Positions 50,928 through 57,711 of a stretch of DNA of 57,711 nt are shown piece by piece. Source of the stretch: Demequina sp. (lineage in GTDB: Bacteria; Actinomycetota; Actinomycetes; Actinomycetales; Demequinaceae); the NCBI RefSeq assembly GCF_016278775.1, contig NZ_JADQBF010000110.1:1-57711 (forward strand). Reading direction: 5' to 3'. The position numbers and the translations under genes are program-made. The first letter of the stretch is position 1. Each line of letters starts with the position of its first letter. The notes below the pieces were generated by a model, which did no database searches, was not told the origin of the DNA, and saw nothing but the letters and a program-made list of their open reading frames with translations.

Positions 50928-51608
50928 ATGAGAGCCGAACGTCTACTCGCAACGATGTTGCTCATGCAACGCCGCGGGGTGGTGACGGCGGCCGAGATCG
51001 CGGCTGGAATGGGCGTCTCGGTGCCGACGGCGAGGCGCGACCTCGACGCGTTGGCCCTCGCCGGTGTGCCCGTCTACGCGAAGCAGGGACGTGGCGGAGG
51101 GTGGAGCCTCGTCGGGGGTGCCCGGACGGACCTCACGGGATTTTCGGTAGGCGAGGCGGTCGCGCTCTTCGCCGCACTTGGTTCACTGGGCCGCGCTGAC
51201 TCGATCGTGGCCCGTAAGCTGCGCCAGGCCCTACCCGAGCCGTTTCGCGGGGTTGCCGATGCCGCGTCGGACGCGATGCTCGTCGATCCCACGCCGTGGG
51301 GAAGGGAGAGGGAGCCGGAGCCGGAAGCACTTCTGGCACTAGTCGATGCGGTCGCCCACCGCAAGGTGATGGTCATCGAGTATGTGGATGCGGCAGGACG
51401 ACAGTCGCGGCGCCAGATCGGGCCGCTGGGGCTCGTCGAGAAGGCAGGTGTGTGGTACCTCCTCGCCAACACAAACGGTGGGAGACGCCACTTCAAGGTG
51501 GCGCGCATCGCGGTGGCCACGCCAACGGGCGATCTGTTCGCGCGCCCCGCATCCTTCGACCTGCGGCGCGCGTGGGAACGAGTCCTCGCCGGGCCGGGCG
51601 AGTGGTAG
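50928..51608 (+). CDS. YafY/WYL-type transcription regulator
   Basis: A 226-residue regulator with an N-terminal HTH_11 (about 1-60; AAEIAAGMGVSVPTARRDLDAL) and a WYL domain containing GVWYLLANT near residue 170. WYL domains bind nucleic acid or small ligands. It diverges from the VOC gene and probably controls it through the palindrome at 50886-50908. The start is the ATG at 50928. Confidence 0.88.
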   Translation: MRAERLLATMLLMQRRGVVTAAEIAAGMGVSVPTARRDLDALALAGVPVYAKQGRGGGWSLVGGARTDLTGFSVGEAVALFAALGSLGRADSIVARKLRQALPEPFRGVADAASDAMLVDPTPWGREREPEPEALLALVDAVAHRKVMVIEYVDAAGRQSRRQIGPLGLVEKAGVWYLLANTNGGRRHFKVARIAVATPTGDLFARPASFDLRRAWERVLAGPGEW

Positions 51609-51680
51609 GCCGGGAGGCGAAGGCGGCAACATTGCGCGTCACGCCGCAGGTGTACACGATGCGCTCGTCGGGGACGGTGC

Positions 51681-52460
51681 TCACGCGTTCGAGTGCGTGG
51701 AGCGGAGCCGGGCGAAAACCGCAGTGGCACCGCGATCTTCATCCTTCTCGATCCATGCCGTGAAGCCCGCCTCTGATGCCGCTGCGAGGGTCGTGCCGAC
51801 CAAGTGCTCGCTCGTCTCGACAACGCACGCGCCGCCGGGAGCCAGCAACCTGGCTGCGGCTTTGAACACCCGTGCCTGCATCCGAGCGCCGTCCTTGCCG
51901 CCGTCCAGCGCTACCCGGGGTTCGTAGTGGCGCGCCTCGGGCGGCATGAGGGCGATCTGGCGCGTGGGCACGTAGGGCGGGCACGATGCGACCACGTGGG
52001 CTCGTCCCGCGAGGGCGGGGGGCAGGCTCGCGTCCATGTCGGAAACGAGCGCCGTGCCGCCGAGTGGCTCGAGCGTACGTCGCGCTAGCTCTACCGCGAC
52101 GGGGTCGATGTCGGCGGCGATGACGGTGAGGTCCTCGCGCCACGTGGCGATGGCTACGCCGATAGCTCCGGCCCCGCAACACAGATCCACGACGGTGCCG
52201 GAGGCGGGGGCCAGGCGTGCGGCCACGCGGGCGACCAGTTCGGTGCGCCGACGCGGCACGAACACCCCTGGCGCTACGGGGATGCGAAGGCCGGCGAACT
52301 CGGCCCAGCCCACCACGTGCTCGAGCGGCTCTCCTGAGACGCGCCTCGCGACAAGCCGCTCAAGGTCGGCGGTGTCGGCGGCGGCGGAGTACAGGATGGC
52401 GGCCTCTTCCTCTGCGAAGACGCAGCCGGCCTGGCGAAGCCGCGTCACGAGATCGCTCAT
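51681..52460 (-). CDS. PrmC/HemK-related methyltransferase
   Basis: A 259-residue SAM-dependent methyltransferase. GEPLEHVVGWAEF and VPRRRTE match PrmC/HemK, and VDLCCGAGAIG is the SAM site. The usual NPPY catalytic motif is replaced by SCPPY (159-163), the mark of an actinobacterial PrmC-related subgroup with unverified glutamine methyltransferase activity. It is probably not the release-factor PrmC, which lies near prfA. TAGCGT lies 6 nt before the ATG; leaderless. Confidence 0.85.
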   Translation of the reverse strand: MSDLVTRLRQAGCVFAEEEAAILYSAAADTADLERLVARRVSGEPLEHVVGWAEFAGLRIPVAPGVFVPRRRTELVARVAARLAPASGTVVDLCCGAGAIGVAIATWREDLTVIAADIDPVAVELARRTLEPLGGTALVSDMDASLPPALAGRAHVVASCPPYVPTRQIALMPPEARHYEPRVALDGGKDGARMQARVFKAAARLLAPGGACVVETSEHLVGTTLAAASEAGFTAWIEKDEDRGATAVFARLRSTHSNA

Positions 52461-52560
52461 GGGGCGACGCTACCCGCCGCGGCCGACGATCGCGGGGCGG
52501 TCGCGACGCGTGCCCCGATCCCGTCCTCGCGGCGCCTCTCGGCCTCGAGCATCTGCCCTC

Positions 52561-52605
52561 TTGACACCCCCGCCACCGCGTCGTAACGTACAACCAAATG
52601 GTTGT
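52561..52605 (+). promoter_or_regulatory. ArsR-SRPBCC promoter and operator
   Basis: TTGACA (52561-52566), a 17-bp spacer and TAACGT (52584-52589) form a near-consensus promoter. ACAACC-AAAT-GGTTGT (52590-52605) is a perfect inverted repeat that overlaps the start and the ATG at 52598. Confidence 0.8.
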
Positions 52606-52939
52606 AGAAACTGAGCTCACTGACGACGAGGTGGACCGCATCTTTCGGGCCCTCGCCGATGCGACGCGCCGCGACATTGTGCGCCGCACTCTTACCGCGC
52701 AGCCCTCGATCTCCGAGCTCGCCGAGTACTACGCGATGTCCTTTGCCGCCGTGCAAAAGCACGTGGTTGTCCTGGAGAAGGCCGACCTCATCACCAAACG
52801 CACCCAGGGCCGCACGACCCTGGTGACAGCGAACCCCGTGGCGATCGCCCGCGCCAAAGGGCTGCTCGACAAGTACGAGCAGTTGTGGCACTCACGCGTG
52901 ACCCAACTCGACTCACTACTCGCACAAGAATCCCCATAA
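52598..52939 (+). CDS. ArsR-type winged-helix repressor
   Basis: A 113-residue HTH_20/ArsR-like repressor (FRALADATRRDIVRRTL, then SFAAVQKHVVVLEKADLI). No metal-binding cysteines are present. This subgroup is typically paired with an SRPBCC (AHSA1) gene, as here (53 bp downstream). Autorepression through the palindrome over its start is likely. Nearly leaderless. Confidence 0.88.
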   Translation: MVVETELTDDEVDRIFRALADATRRDIVRRTLTAQPSISELAEYYAMSFAAVQKHVVVLEKADLITKRTQGRTTLVTANPVAIARAKGLLDKYEQLWHSRVTQLDSLLAQESP

Positions 52940-52991
52940 GCCCCGGCATCGTCCCCCGTGTTGCCAGGGCGCGGTACGAAAGGTCCCCACC

Positions 52992-53972
52992 ATGCCCATC
53001 ACCTCAGTCACCAAAGATCCCCAGGCCCTCACCATGACCGTGGTTGCCGAGTTCCCCGTACCTGTGGAGCGTCTCTGGGAGGCGTACACGGACCCCCGCC
53101 AGATCGAGAAGTTCTGGGGGCCGGAAAGCTGGCCAGCGACGTTCTATCGCCACGACTTCTACCCTGGCGGGCGCTCGCACTACGCGATGCGCGGGCCTGA
53201 CGGCGAGGCCTCCTCGGGATTCTGGGAGTTCCTCGCGATCGACCCTGGCAAGAGTTTCGAGGTACGCGACGGCTTCGCGAACGCCGACGGCGAAGAAAAC
53301 CCAGAGATGCCGGCCATGCGCATGGTGTTCTCTTTCGAGTCCACCGCCACCGGTTCGCGCATGACCGACACCACCTTCTTCCCCTCACTAGAGGCGCTCG
53401 AGCAGATGGTGGCGATGGGCATGGAAGAGGGCATGCGTTCCGCCATGAGCCAGATCGACGGCGTGGTCGCCGATCTCGCATCCTTCGCCGCGAGCCGCCG
53501 TGCCGAGGCGCAGATCCTGTCCGACACCCAGGTACGGGTGTCCCGGGTGGTCCGCGGAACTGTCGACCAGGTGTGGCAGGCCTACCACGATCCCAAGCTC
53601 GTGAAGCGGTGGATGCTAGGCCCCGACGGGTGGACCATGCCGGTGTGCGAACTCCCCGCGAAGGTGGGCGACACCTACCGGCTCTTCTGGGAGCCGGAGG
53701 GCGAGGGCGACGGCTTCGGCTTTGACGGCGAACTGCTGGAGGTGACGCCGCCGCGCCGCGAGGTCACCACCGAGCACATGACGGACACCGACTACCCCAG
53801 CACCACGAACGAGATGACACTCACGCCCGTCGCCGACGGCACCCTCGTCAGCGTCGTCATCACCTACCCGAACGCAGAGGTGCGCGACATGGTGCTTGGC
53901 ACCGGCATGACCGACGGCATGGAGACTTCGTACGCCAGGCTTGAGGCTCAACTGTCGGGAGCGTCGGCGTAG
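52992..53972 (+). CDS. Protein with two SRPBCC (AHSA1-like) domains
   Basis: A 326-residue protein containing two START-like domains in tandem (about 12-160 and 180-322); each begins with the V..VW.A..DP......W pattern (VERLWEAYTDPRQIEKFWG; VDQVWQAYHDPKLVKRWML). The usual family length is one domain, about 150 residues, so this is a duplicated form. They bind hydrophobic ligands; no substrate is known. AAAGG lies upstream of the ATG. Operon partner of the ArsR-type repressor. Confidence 0.87.
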   Translation: MPITSVTKDPQALTMTVVAEFPVPVERLWEAYTDPRQIEKFWGPESWPATFYRHDFYPGGRSHYAMRGPDGEASSGFWEFLAIDPGKSFEVRDGFANADGEENPEMPAMRMVFSFESTATGSRMTDTTFFPSLEALEQMVAMGMEEGMRSAMSQIDGVVADLASFAASRRAEAQILSDTQVRVSRVVRGTVDQVWQAYHDPKLVKRWMLGPDGWTMPVCELPAKVGDTYRLFWEPEGEGDGFGFDGELLEVTPPRREVTTEHMTDTDYPSTTNEMTLTPVADGTLVSVVITYPNAEVRDMVLGTGMTDGMETSYARLEAQLSGASA

Positions 53973-54013
53973 CGCGCGGCGTTCGCGTCACCGTTGCGCA
54001 AGGAAGGACCGAC

Positions 54014-54257
54014 ATGACTGATCCACGACTCGTGGTGCCGCAGGCGCAGCCCGGCGAAACGATCAATGGCCCGCGCTCGTACTTTGCGAGCATCGAGAAG
54101 ACCTACGGGCGGCCCGTCCAGGAGTGGGTCGACCTCACGGCTTGCCGAGGGTGCGAAGCACATGGAGGTGGTCGCGTGGCTCAAGGCGGAGCACTCCATG
54201 GGTCACGGCCATGCCAACGCCGTGGTGGCGTGGGTGAAGGCGAAGCTGGGCGCGTAG
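54014..54257 (+). pseudogene. DUF4287 gene with a frameshift
   Basis: The first frame reads GPRSYFASIEKTYGRPVQEW up to about 54138, matching the start of DUF4287. The rest of the domain (AEGAKHMEVVAWLKAEHSMG, GHANAVVAWVKAKLGA) continues in the next frame from about 54140 to the stop at 54257. A net +1 shift near 54135-54145 separates the halves, by insertion of one base or loss of two or eight. Either the gene is inactive or the assembly has an error here. AAGGA lies before the ATG. Confidence 0.75.
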
Positions 54258-54301
54258 CGGCGGCGTGCATCCGCGTATGTCGGCGGCGCTAGCGTGGACG
54301 T

Positions 54302-55288
54302 GTGGAACCCGCACGCACCGATCACCTCGCCGCCGCCGAAGCCCCCGCGACCGGCCCCGACATCCGCGCCATGACGTGGGGTTTTCCCGGCACGCGCGGC
54401 GAGTGGGGCACGCCGGCGGCGGCCGAATCGATGCGGCTCATGACGCAGCGCCTTCACACCAACACCACGTGCATCGCGTTCTGCGGGTGGCAGGACACCG
54501 CGTTCAGCACCGAGGTGCGCTTTGCCGACGCTCCCACCGTCACCGACGATGAGGTGGTCTGGGCTATCCGCGAGGCAAAGTCCTTGGGCCAGCGGGTGAT
54601 CCTCAAGCCGATCCTCAACGTGACGGACGGCACCTGGCGCGCGCACATCAACTTCTTTGACGTCGACGTCCCATGCGAGCCGACGTGGTCGCAGTGGTTC
54701 GCCAGCTACACCGCGTTCATCGTCCACTATGCGGCGCTAGCCGAGGCGGAGGGCGCAGAGGTGTTCTGCGTAGGTTGCGAGATGGTGCAGGCCGACCGCA
54801 GGGCCGACGAGTGGCGCGCCCTTGTGGCGGCCGTCCGCGAGGTCTACTCCGGCGCCGTCACCTACAACTGCGACAAGTACCAGGAATCCAACGTGATGTG
54901 GTGGGACGCCGTCGACGTCATTTCATCTTCCGGCTACTACCCGATCGACGACTGGGAAGCGCAACTCGACCGCATCGAGGCGGTCGTGGCGCGAGAGGGT
55001 AAGCCGTTCTTGTTCCTCGAGGTGGGCGCGATGTCCACAGAGGGAAGCCAACACCTGCCCAACTCGTGGGCGCTGGAGGGCGCCGTCAGCCAAGAGGCCC
55101 AGCGTGACTGGTACGAGGCGATGTTCGCGGCCTGCGATGGACGCGGCTGGGTGGGCGGCTGGGTGTTGTGGGATTGGAAGGCGGCGCTACACACACGGGA
55201 AGCGGCCGACGCCGATCCCGAGTACGCGTTGTACGGCAAGCTTGCCGAGCGGGTGGTCGCCAAGCGGTACGCCCGCGACACGGGGTAG
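54302..55288 (+). CDS. Glycoside hydrolase, GH113-like
   Basis: A 328-residue TIM-barrel-type hydrolase without signal peptide, so cytoplasmic. MTWGFPGTRGEW at the N-terminus, VGCEM (E160, candidate acid/base) and FLFLEVGAMS (E240, candidate nucleophile) fit GH113 (beta-mannanase-like). The GTG start has TAGCGT 6 nt upstream and no ribosome binding site. Substrate unknown; no transporter is adjacent. Confidence 0.8.
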   Translation: MEPARTDHLAAAEAPATGPDIRAMTWGFPGTRGEWGTPAAAESMRLMTQRLHTNTTCIAFCGWQDTAFSTEVRFADAPTVTDDEVVWAIREAKSLGQRVILKPILNVTDGTWRAHINFFDVDVPCEPTWSQWFASYTAFIVHYAALAEAEGAEVFCVGCEMVQADRRADEWRALVAAVREVYSGAVTYNCDKYQESNVMWWDAVDVISSSGYYPIDDWEAQLDRIEAVVAREGKPFLFLEVGAMSTEGSQHLPNSWALEGAVSQEAQRDWYEAMFAACDGRGWVGGWVLWDWKAALHTREAADADPEYALYGKLAERVVAKRYARDTG

Positions 55289-55321
55289 GCGAAGACGTCG
55301 CGGCCCCGGCTGCGCCGTCGG

Positions 55322-56107
55322 TCAGTCGAGCGTGGCCCGAGCGAAGGCGCGCACGGCGGCCCACGCTCCCAGCGCGGCAAAGGCGAGCGCCCACAGCAGG
55401 TGAGCCGCACCGATGCTCGACGACGCCTCCTCACCCCCGGCGCCAGCCCACAGCGCCGGTGCCACGTATGGAACCCACTGCCCCAGTCCCACGCTTGCCA
55501 GGATCTGGCTGACGGCCACCACGCCGATGATGGCGCCGAGCGCCCCGATGTACCCGCGGAACCGCACGGCCACCCAGCCGAAGGGCAGGCCAAGTAGCCC
55601 CATGATGAGGCCAGCAGCGCCGACGCGCAGGAGCACCACTACGAGGGACCCCGTGAGCCCCGCCCCTTGGGTCCCGGCCGCCTGGGTGATCGCCAGCCCG
55701 ACCATGGTCAACGCGATCGCAGCAGTGACGCACGCGACTACCCAGCTGGACGCCACCGTGACTTTGGCCCACGCGAGCTGCGTGCGCGACACGGGCAGCG
55801 CGAACAGCGTCCCGTAGGTGCGATCAGCGAACTCCCGCCCGAACAGCCACGCGACAGCGAACCCGGCCGTGAGCATCATCACCACGGTGAGGATTTGGCC
55901 ATCGACGGCACCCACCGCGTCGCCGAAGGCGCCTTCCACGAAGGGCTCAAATTTGGCGGCGGAAGCCCCCGTGATCGTCTTCGACCGGGCGAGCGCCACC
56001 GCGCCGATGCCGAACAGCGGCGTGGCGAGCACCGCCAACGCTGTCACGACGCGCGCGGTCGCCGAGCGCGAGAACATGGCCCATTGCAGGGCGATCGCCG
56101 TGGTCAT
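55322..56107 (-). CDS. ABC-2-type transporter permease
   Basis: A 261-residue membrane protein with about six TM helices and the sequence GREFADRTYGTLFALPVSR, where EFADRTYGTLF is the marker of ABC-2 permeases related to bacitracin/lantibiotic self-protection. It overlaps the ATPase gene by 4 bp and is the last gene of a TetR-ATPase-permease operon. Export substrate unknown. Confidence 0.87.
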   Translation of the reverse strand: MTTAIALQWAMFSRSATARVVTALAVLATPLFGIGAVALARSKTITGASAAKFEPFVEGAFGDAVGAVDGQILTVVMMLTAGFAVAWLFGREFADRTYGTLFALPVSRTQLAWAKVTVASSWVVACVTAAIALTMVGLAITQAAGTQGAGLTGSLVVVLLRVGAAGLIMGLLGLPFGWVAVRFRGYIGALGAIIGVVAVSQILASVGLGQWVPYVAPALWAGAGGEEASSSIGAAHLLWALAFAALGAWAAVRAFARATLD

Positions 56108-56841
56108 GCTGTGCCTCCCGTGCGAGCGTCCTCATCCCATGCCCTGACTGCCTCGAAGAAGCGTCGCTCCAGATCCACCTGACCGGGCTCGAGCGTCCCG
56201 ATCACGCGACCGGCGTGCACCACGGTGATGAGGTGCGCGATGCGCGAGACCTCGTCGAGGTGGTGGCTCGAGACCAGCACCCCGGCGCCGCGCGCGGCGG
56301 CATCGACTAAGGCGTCGCGTAGCAGCAGCACCCCCGCAGGGTCGAGCGCGTTGGTCGGTTCGTCGAGGATGAGCACTGATGGCCGGTGTGCCGACGCACA
56401 CGCGAAGCCAAGCCGCTGCCGGTTACCCAGCGAGAGCGCCCGCGCTCGAGTGTGAGCCCACTGGTGCAAGTCGAGCCGCTCGACCCATGTGTGGGACGCT
56501 GCCACGGCGTCGTCGCTGGAAAGGCCATGGAGGCGGGCGGCGAAGGCGATGTTCGCCAGCACAGTGAGCTCGGGGTAGCCGAAGGGTTCGTCCACGACGT
56601 AGCCCAATCGCGCCAGGCTCGACGTGCTTGCGTCGGCAATGGGGCTGCCGAGCACCAGCGCCTCACCCTGGTCCAGCCGCGTCTGCCCCACGAGGGCCTT
56701 CATTGCGGTGGTCTTGCCTGCTCCGTTGAGTCCGACGATCGCGTGGATCTGACCGGGCTGCACGTCGAGCGTGAAGTCCACGAGCGCCGCGTGTTCCCCG
56801 TAGGCCTTGAATGCGCCCACCAGGGCCAGTGCAGTGCTCAT
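56104..56841 (-). CDS. ABC transporter ATPase
   Basis: A 245-residue ATPase: Walker A GLNGAGKTT (about 35-43), signature SLGNRQRLG (LSGGQ replaced by LSLGNRQR, as in multidrug exporters), Walker B LILDEPTNALD, H-loop SSHH. The ATG overlaps the TetR stop by 4 bp. Partner of the downstream permease. Confidence 0.9.
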   Translation of the reverse strand: MSTALALVGAFKAYGEHAALVDFTLDVQPGQIHAIVGLNGAGKTTAMKALVGQTRLDQGEALVLGSPIADASTSSLARLGYVVDEPFGYPELTVLANIAFAARLHGLSSDDAVAASHTWVERLDLHQWAHTRARALSLGNRQRLGFACASAHRPSVLILDEPTNALDPAGVLLLRDALVDAAARGAGVLVSSHHLDEVSRIAHLITVVHAGRVIGTLEPGQVDLERRFFEAVRAWDEDARTGGTA

Positions 56842-57404
56842 GGCTGTGCCCGCGCAGGGACGACGACGTGGATGGCTGCCGCAACGGCGTCGGCGAGGGT
56901 CTCTGGGGACACTTCGGAGGCCCATTCCAGGAGCGCGATCGTGATGGCCCCAAGGCATGCGGCGGCGGCGATGCGCAGTTCCCGGCGTTCGTGGTCATTG
57001 GTGCCGGTGGCCCGGATGGCGTCTTGAGTGGCGCGGGTGTTGCCTGCCATCCCTGCCTCGAGGCGCGGGTTGCCCACGGCGATCCGGATGCGGCGCCGCA
57101 CCGTGGCGTCGTCCGCGGTGTCCAGGTGTTCCAGCGCGGACAGGAGTCCCGCCGCGATGCGTTCGACCGCGGGGAGCGCTGGGTCTTGAGCCGCGACCGC
57201 CTGTGCGATGAGCGGGTCGAAGGGGTCCTCCAGCAACACGGCTTCCTTGGAGCCGTACAGCCGGAAGAACGTCATATGCGAGACGCCGGCCGCGGCTGCG
57301 ATCTGTTCAACCGTGACGTCGTCGAAACCGCGCTGCTCGAAGAGGTCGAGAGCGACGGCCTGCAGCCTGGCCTTGGTGGCGGCACTACGCGCGGACAGGG
57401 TCAT
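56838..57404 (-). CDS. TetR-family repressor of an ABC operon
   Basis: A 188-residue TetR protein with the HTH (IAAAAGVSHMTFFRLYGSKEAVL; core AAGVSHMTFFRLY) and an AcrR_C-like ligand domain. The start at 57404 has TAACAT 7 nt upstream; leaderless. The palindrome at 57412-57428 overlaps this -10 element, indicating autorepression of the whole operon. Translation of the ATPase is coupled to its stop. Confidence 0.88.
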   Translation of the reverse strand: MTLSARSAATKARLQAVALDLFEQRGFDDVTVEQIAAAAGVSHMTFFRLYGSKEAVLLEDPFDPLIAQAVAAQDPALPAVERIAAGLLSALEHLDTADDATVRRRIRIAVGNPRLEAGMAGNTRATQDAIRATGTNDHERRELRIAAAACLGAITIALLEWASEVSPETLADAVAAAIHVVVPARAQP

Positions 57405-57411
57405 ACCGCAA

Positions 57412-57428
57412 ATGTTAGTGACTAACAT
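57412..57428. promoter_or_regulatory. TetR operator of the ABC operon
   Basis: ATGTTAG-TGA-CTAACAT is a perfect 7-3-7 inverted repeat covering the -10 element of the TetR gene. Confidence 0.8.
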
Positions 57429-57517
57429 ACGGGGCGTCAAGACCCGGCTACACCGTGGCTGGCTGACCCCCTGCGCCCCCTTCCCCGGCGCTACGCCCGG
57501 GCCTACCCTGGCCCTGC

Positions 57518-57711
57518 CTAGGCTTCGCGGCCCAGGTACGGCGTCGGCTGCGTCTGCTCCCCCTCAGGTCCGAAGAACTCGATGCGGCACATGGCGCGCA
57601 CGGCCGCCACGAACCACTCGCCGATCATCTCGTCGTACTCGCCCTGCACCCCAGAGAAGCCCACGGCGAGGCCGTCGCGGAGGATGCCGCCCGGCCACTT
57701 GATGTCGCCCG
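57518..57711 (-). CDS. C-terminal fragment of an unrecognised protein
   Basis: The reverse strand reads open from the right edge for 63 codons to a TAG at 57520-57518. Residues such as WPGGILRDGLAVGFSGVQ, DEMIGEWF and AMCRIEFFG look like a real, compact domain, and codon usage fits its neighbours. I do not recognise the family. The rest lies beyond the window. Confidence 0.7.
   Translation of the reverse strand, partial: GDIKWPGGILRDGLAVGFSGVQGEYDEMIGEWFVAAVRAMCRIEFFGPEGEQTQPTPYLGREA

Overview
The window is GC-rich chromosomal DNA with actinobacterial gene content (adenylosuccinate lyase, Septum_form-type lipid/membrane proteins, CopD-CtaG fusion, DUF6458, HTH_42 AlkZ-like protein, DUF4287, MMPL and EmrB-type exporters). 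I read it as a member of the Actinomycetota, probably Micrococcales; a genus cannot be fixed from the sequence alone. No rRNA operon, phage or insertion sequence is present. One tRNA, tRNA-Gly(CCC), is. About seventeen genes have no Shine-Dalgarno sequence but a TANNNT -10 hexamer 6-8 nt before the start codon, so leaderless transcription is a dominant feature of this genome.

Layout. 0-9 kb: purB, a holin-like membrane protein, hisC, a two-TM protein with a charged tail, the bkdABC-type E1alpha/E1beta/E2 operon behind a double-palindrome promoter, and a UDPGP-family uridylyltransferase. 9-19 kb: an EmrB/QacA-type exporter, a CopD-CtaG copper/oxidase-assembly fusion, a 1.1-kb gene-free stretch that appears to encode two homologous structured RNAs, a PAS-PAS-GGDEF-EAL protein, a lipoprotein and a Septum_form protein. 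19-24.5 kb: a metal/redox island with a DUF6448 protein carrying a Ni-SOD-like HCD N-terminus, a SodX-type peptidase and a Crp/Fnr regulator with a matching Fnr box, followed by two ArsR-controlled efflux loci (permease plus thioredoxin; ArsB) and the tRNA.

24.5-36 kb: aldose epimerase, a scramblase-like protein, an MFS exporter, a quinone oxidoreductase, an MMPL exporter, DUF4386, then an operon of three paralogous four-TM proteins and an XRE repressor with its operators, and an ABC importer. 36-40 kb: a 1061-residue single-chain [FeFe]-hydrogenase fused to a GltD-type NAD(P)H/FAD module. It lies upstream of, and in line with, the ABC importer, and behind DosR/DevR-like boxes; a divergent MarR-GNAT gene flanks it. 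40-57.7 kb: mostly single-gene loci (DUF1801, GNAT, ABC-F with a three-codon leader, aldo/keto reductase, HAD phosphatase, MerR, AlkZ-like, a Glu-Pro repeat protein, epimerase-TetR, VOC-YafY, PrmC-like, ArsR-SRPBCC, a frameshifted DUF4287 gene, GH113) and a TetR-ABC operon; both window edges cut a gene.

Working together. The most distinctive signals concern oxygen/redox and RNA regulation: (i) the Fnr-box-DUF6448-SodX-Crp/Fnr locus, (ii) the DosR-box-hydrogenase-transporter operon, (iii) the tandem ncRNA pair with identical terminator loops. Several one-regulator circuits can be read directly from paired operators: MerR (two 19-bp-spacer promoters), TetR (two GTTAAC repeats) and XRE (two TTGACAT palindromes).
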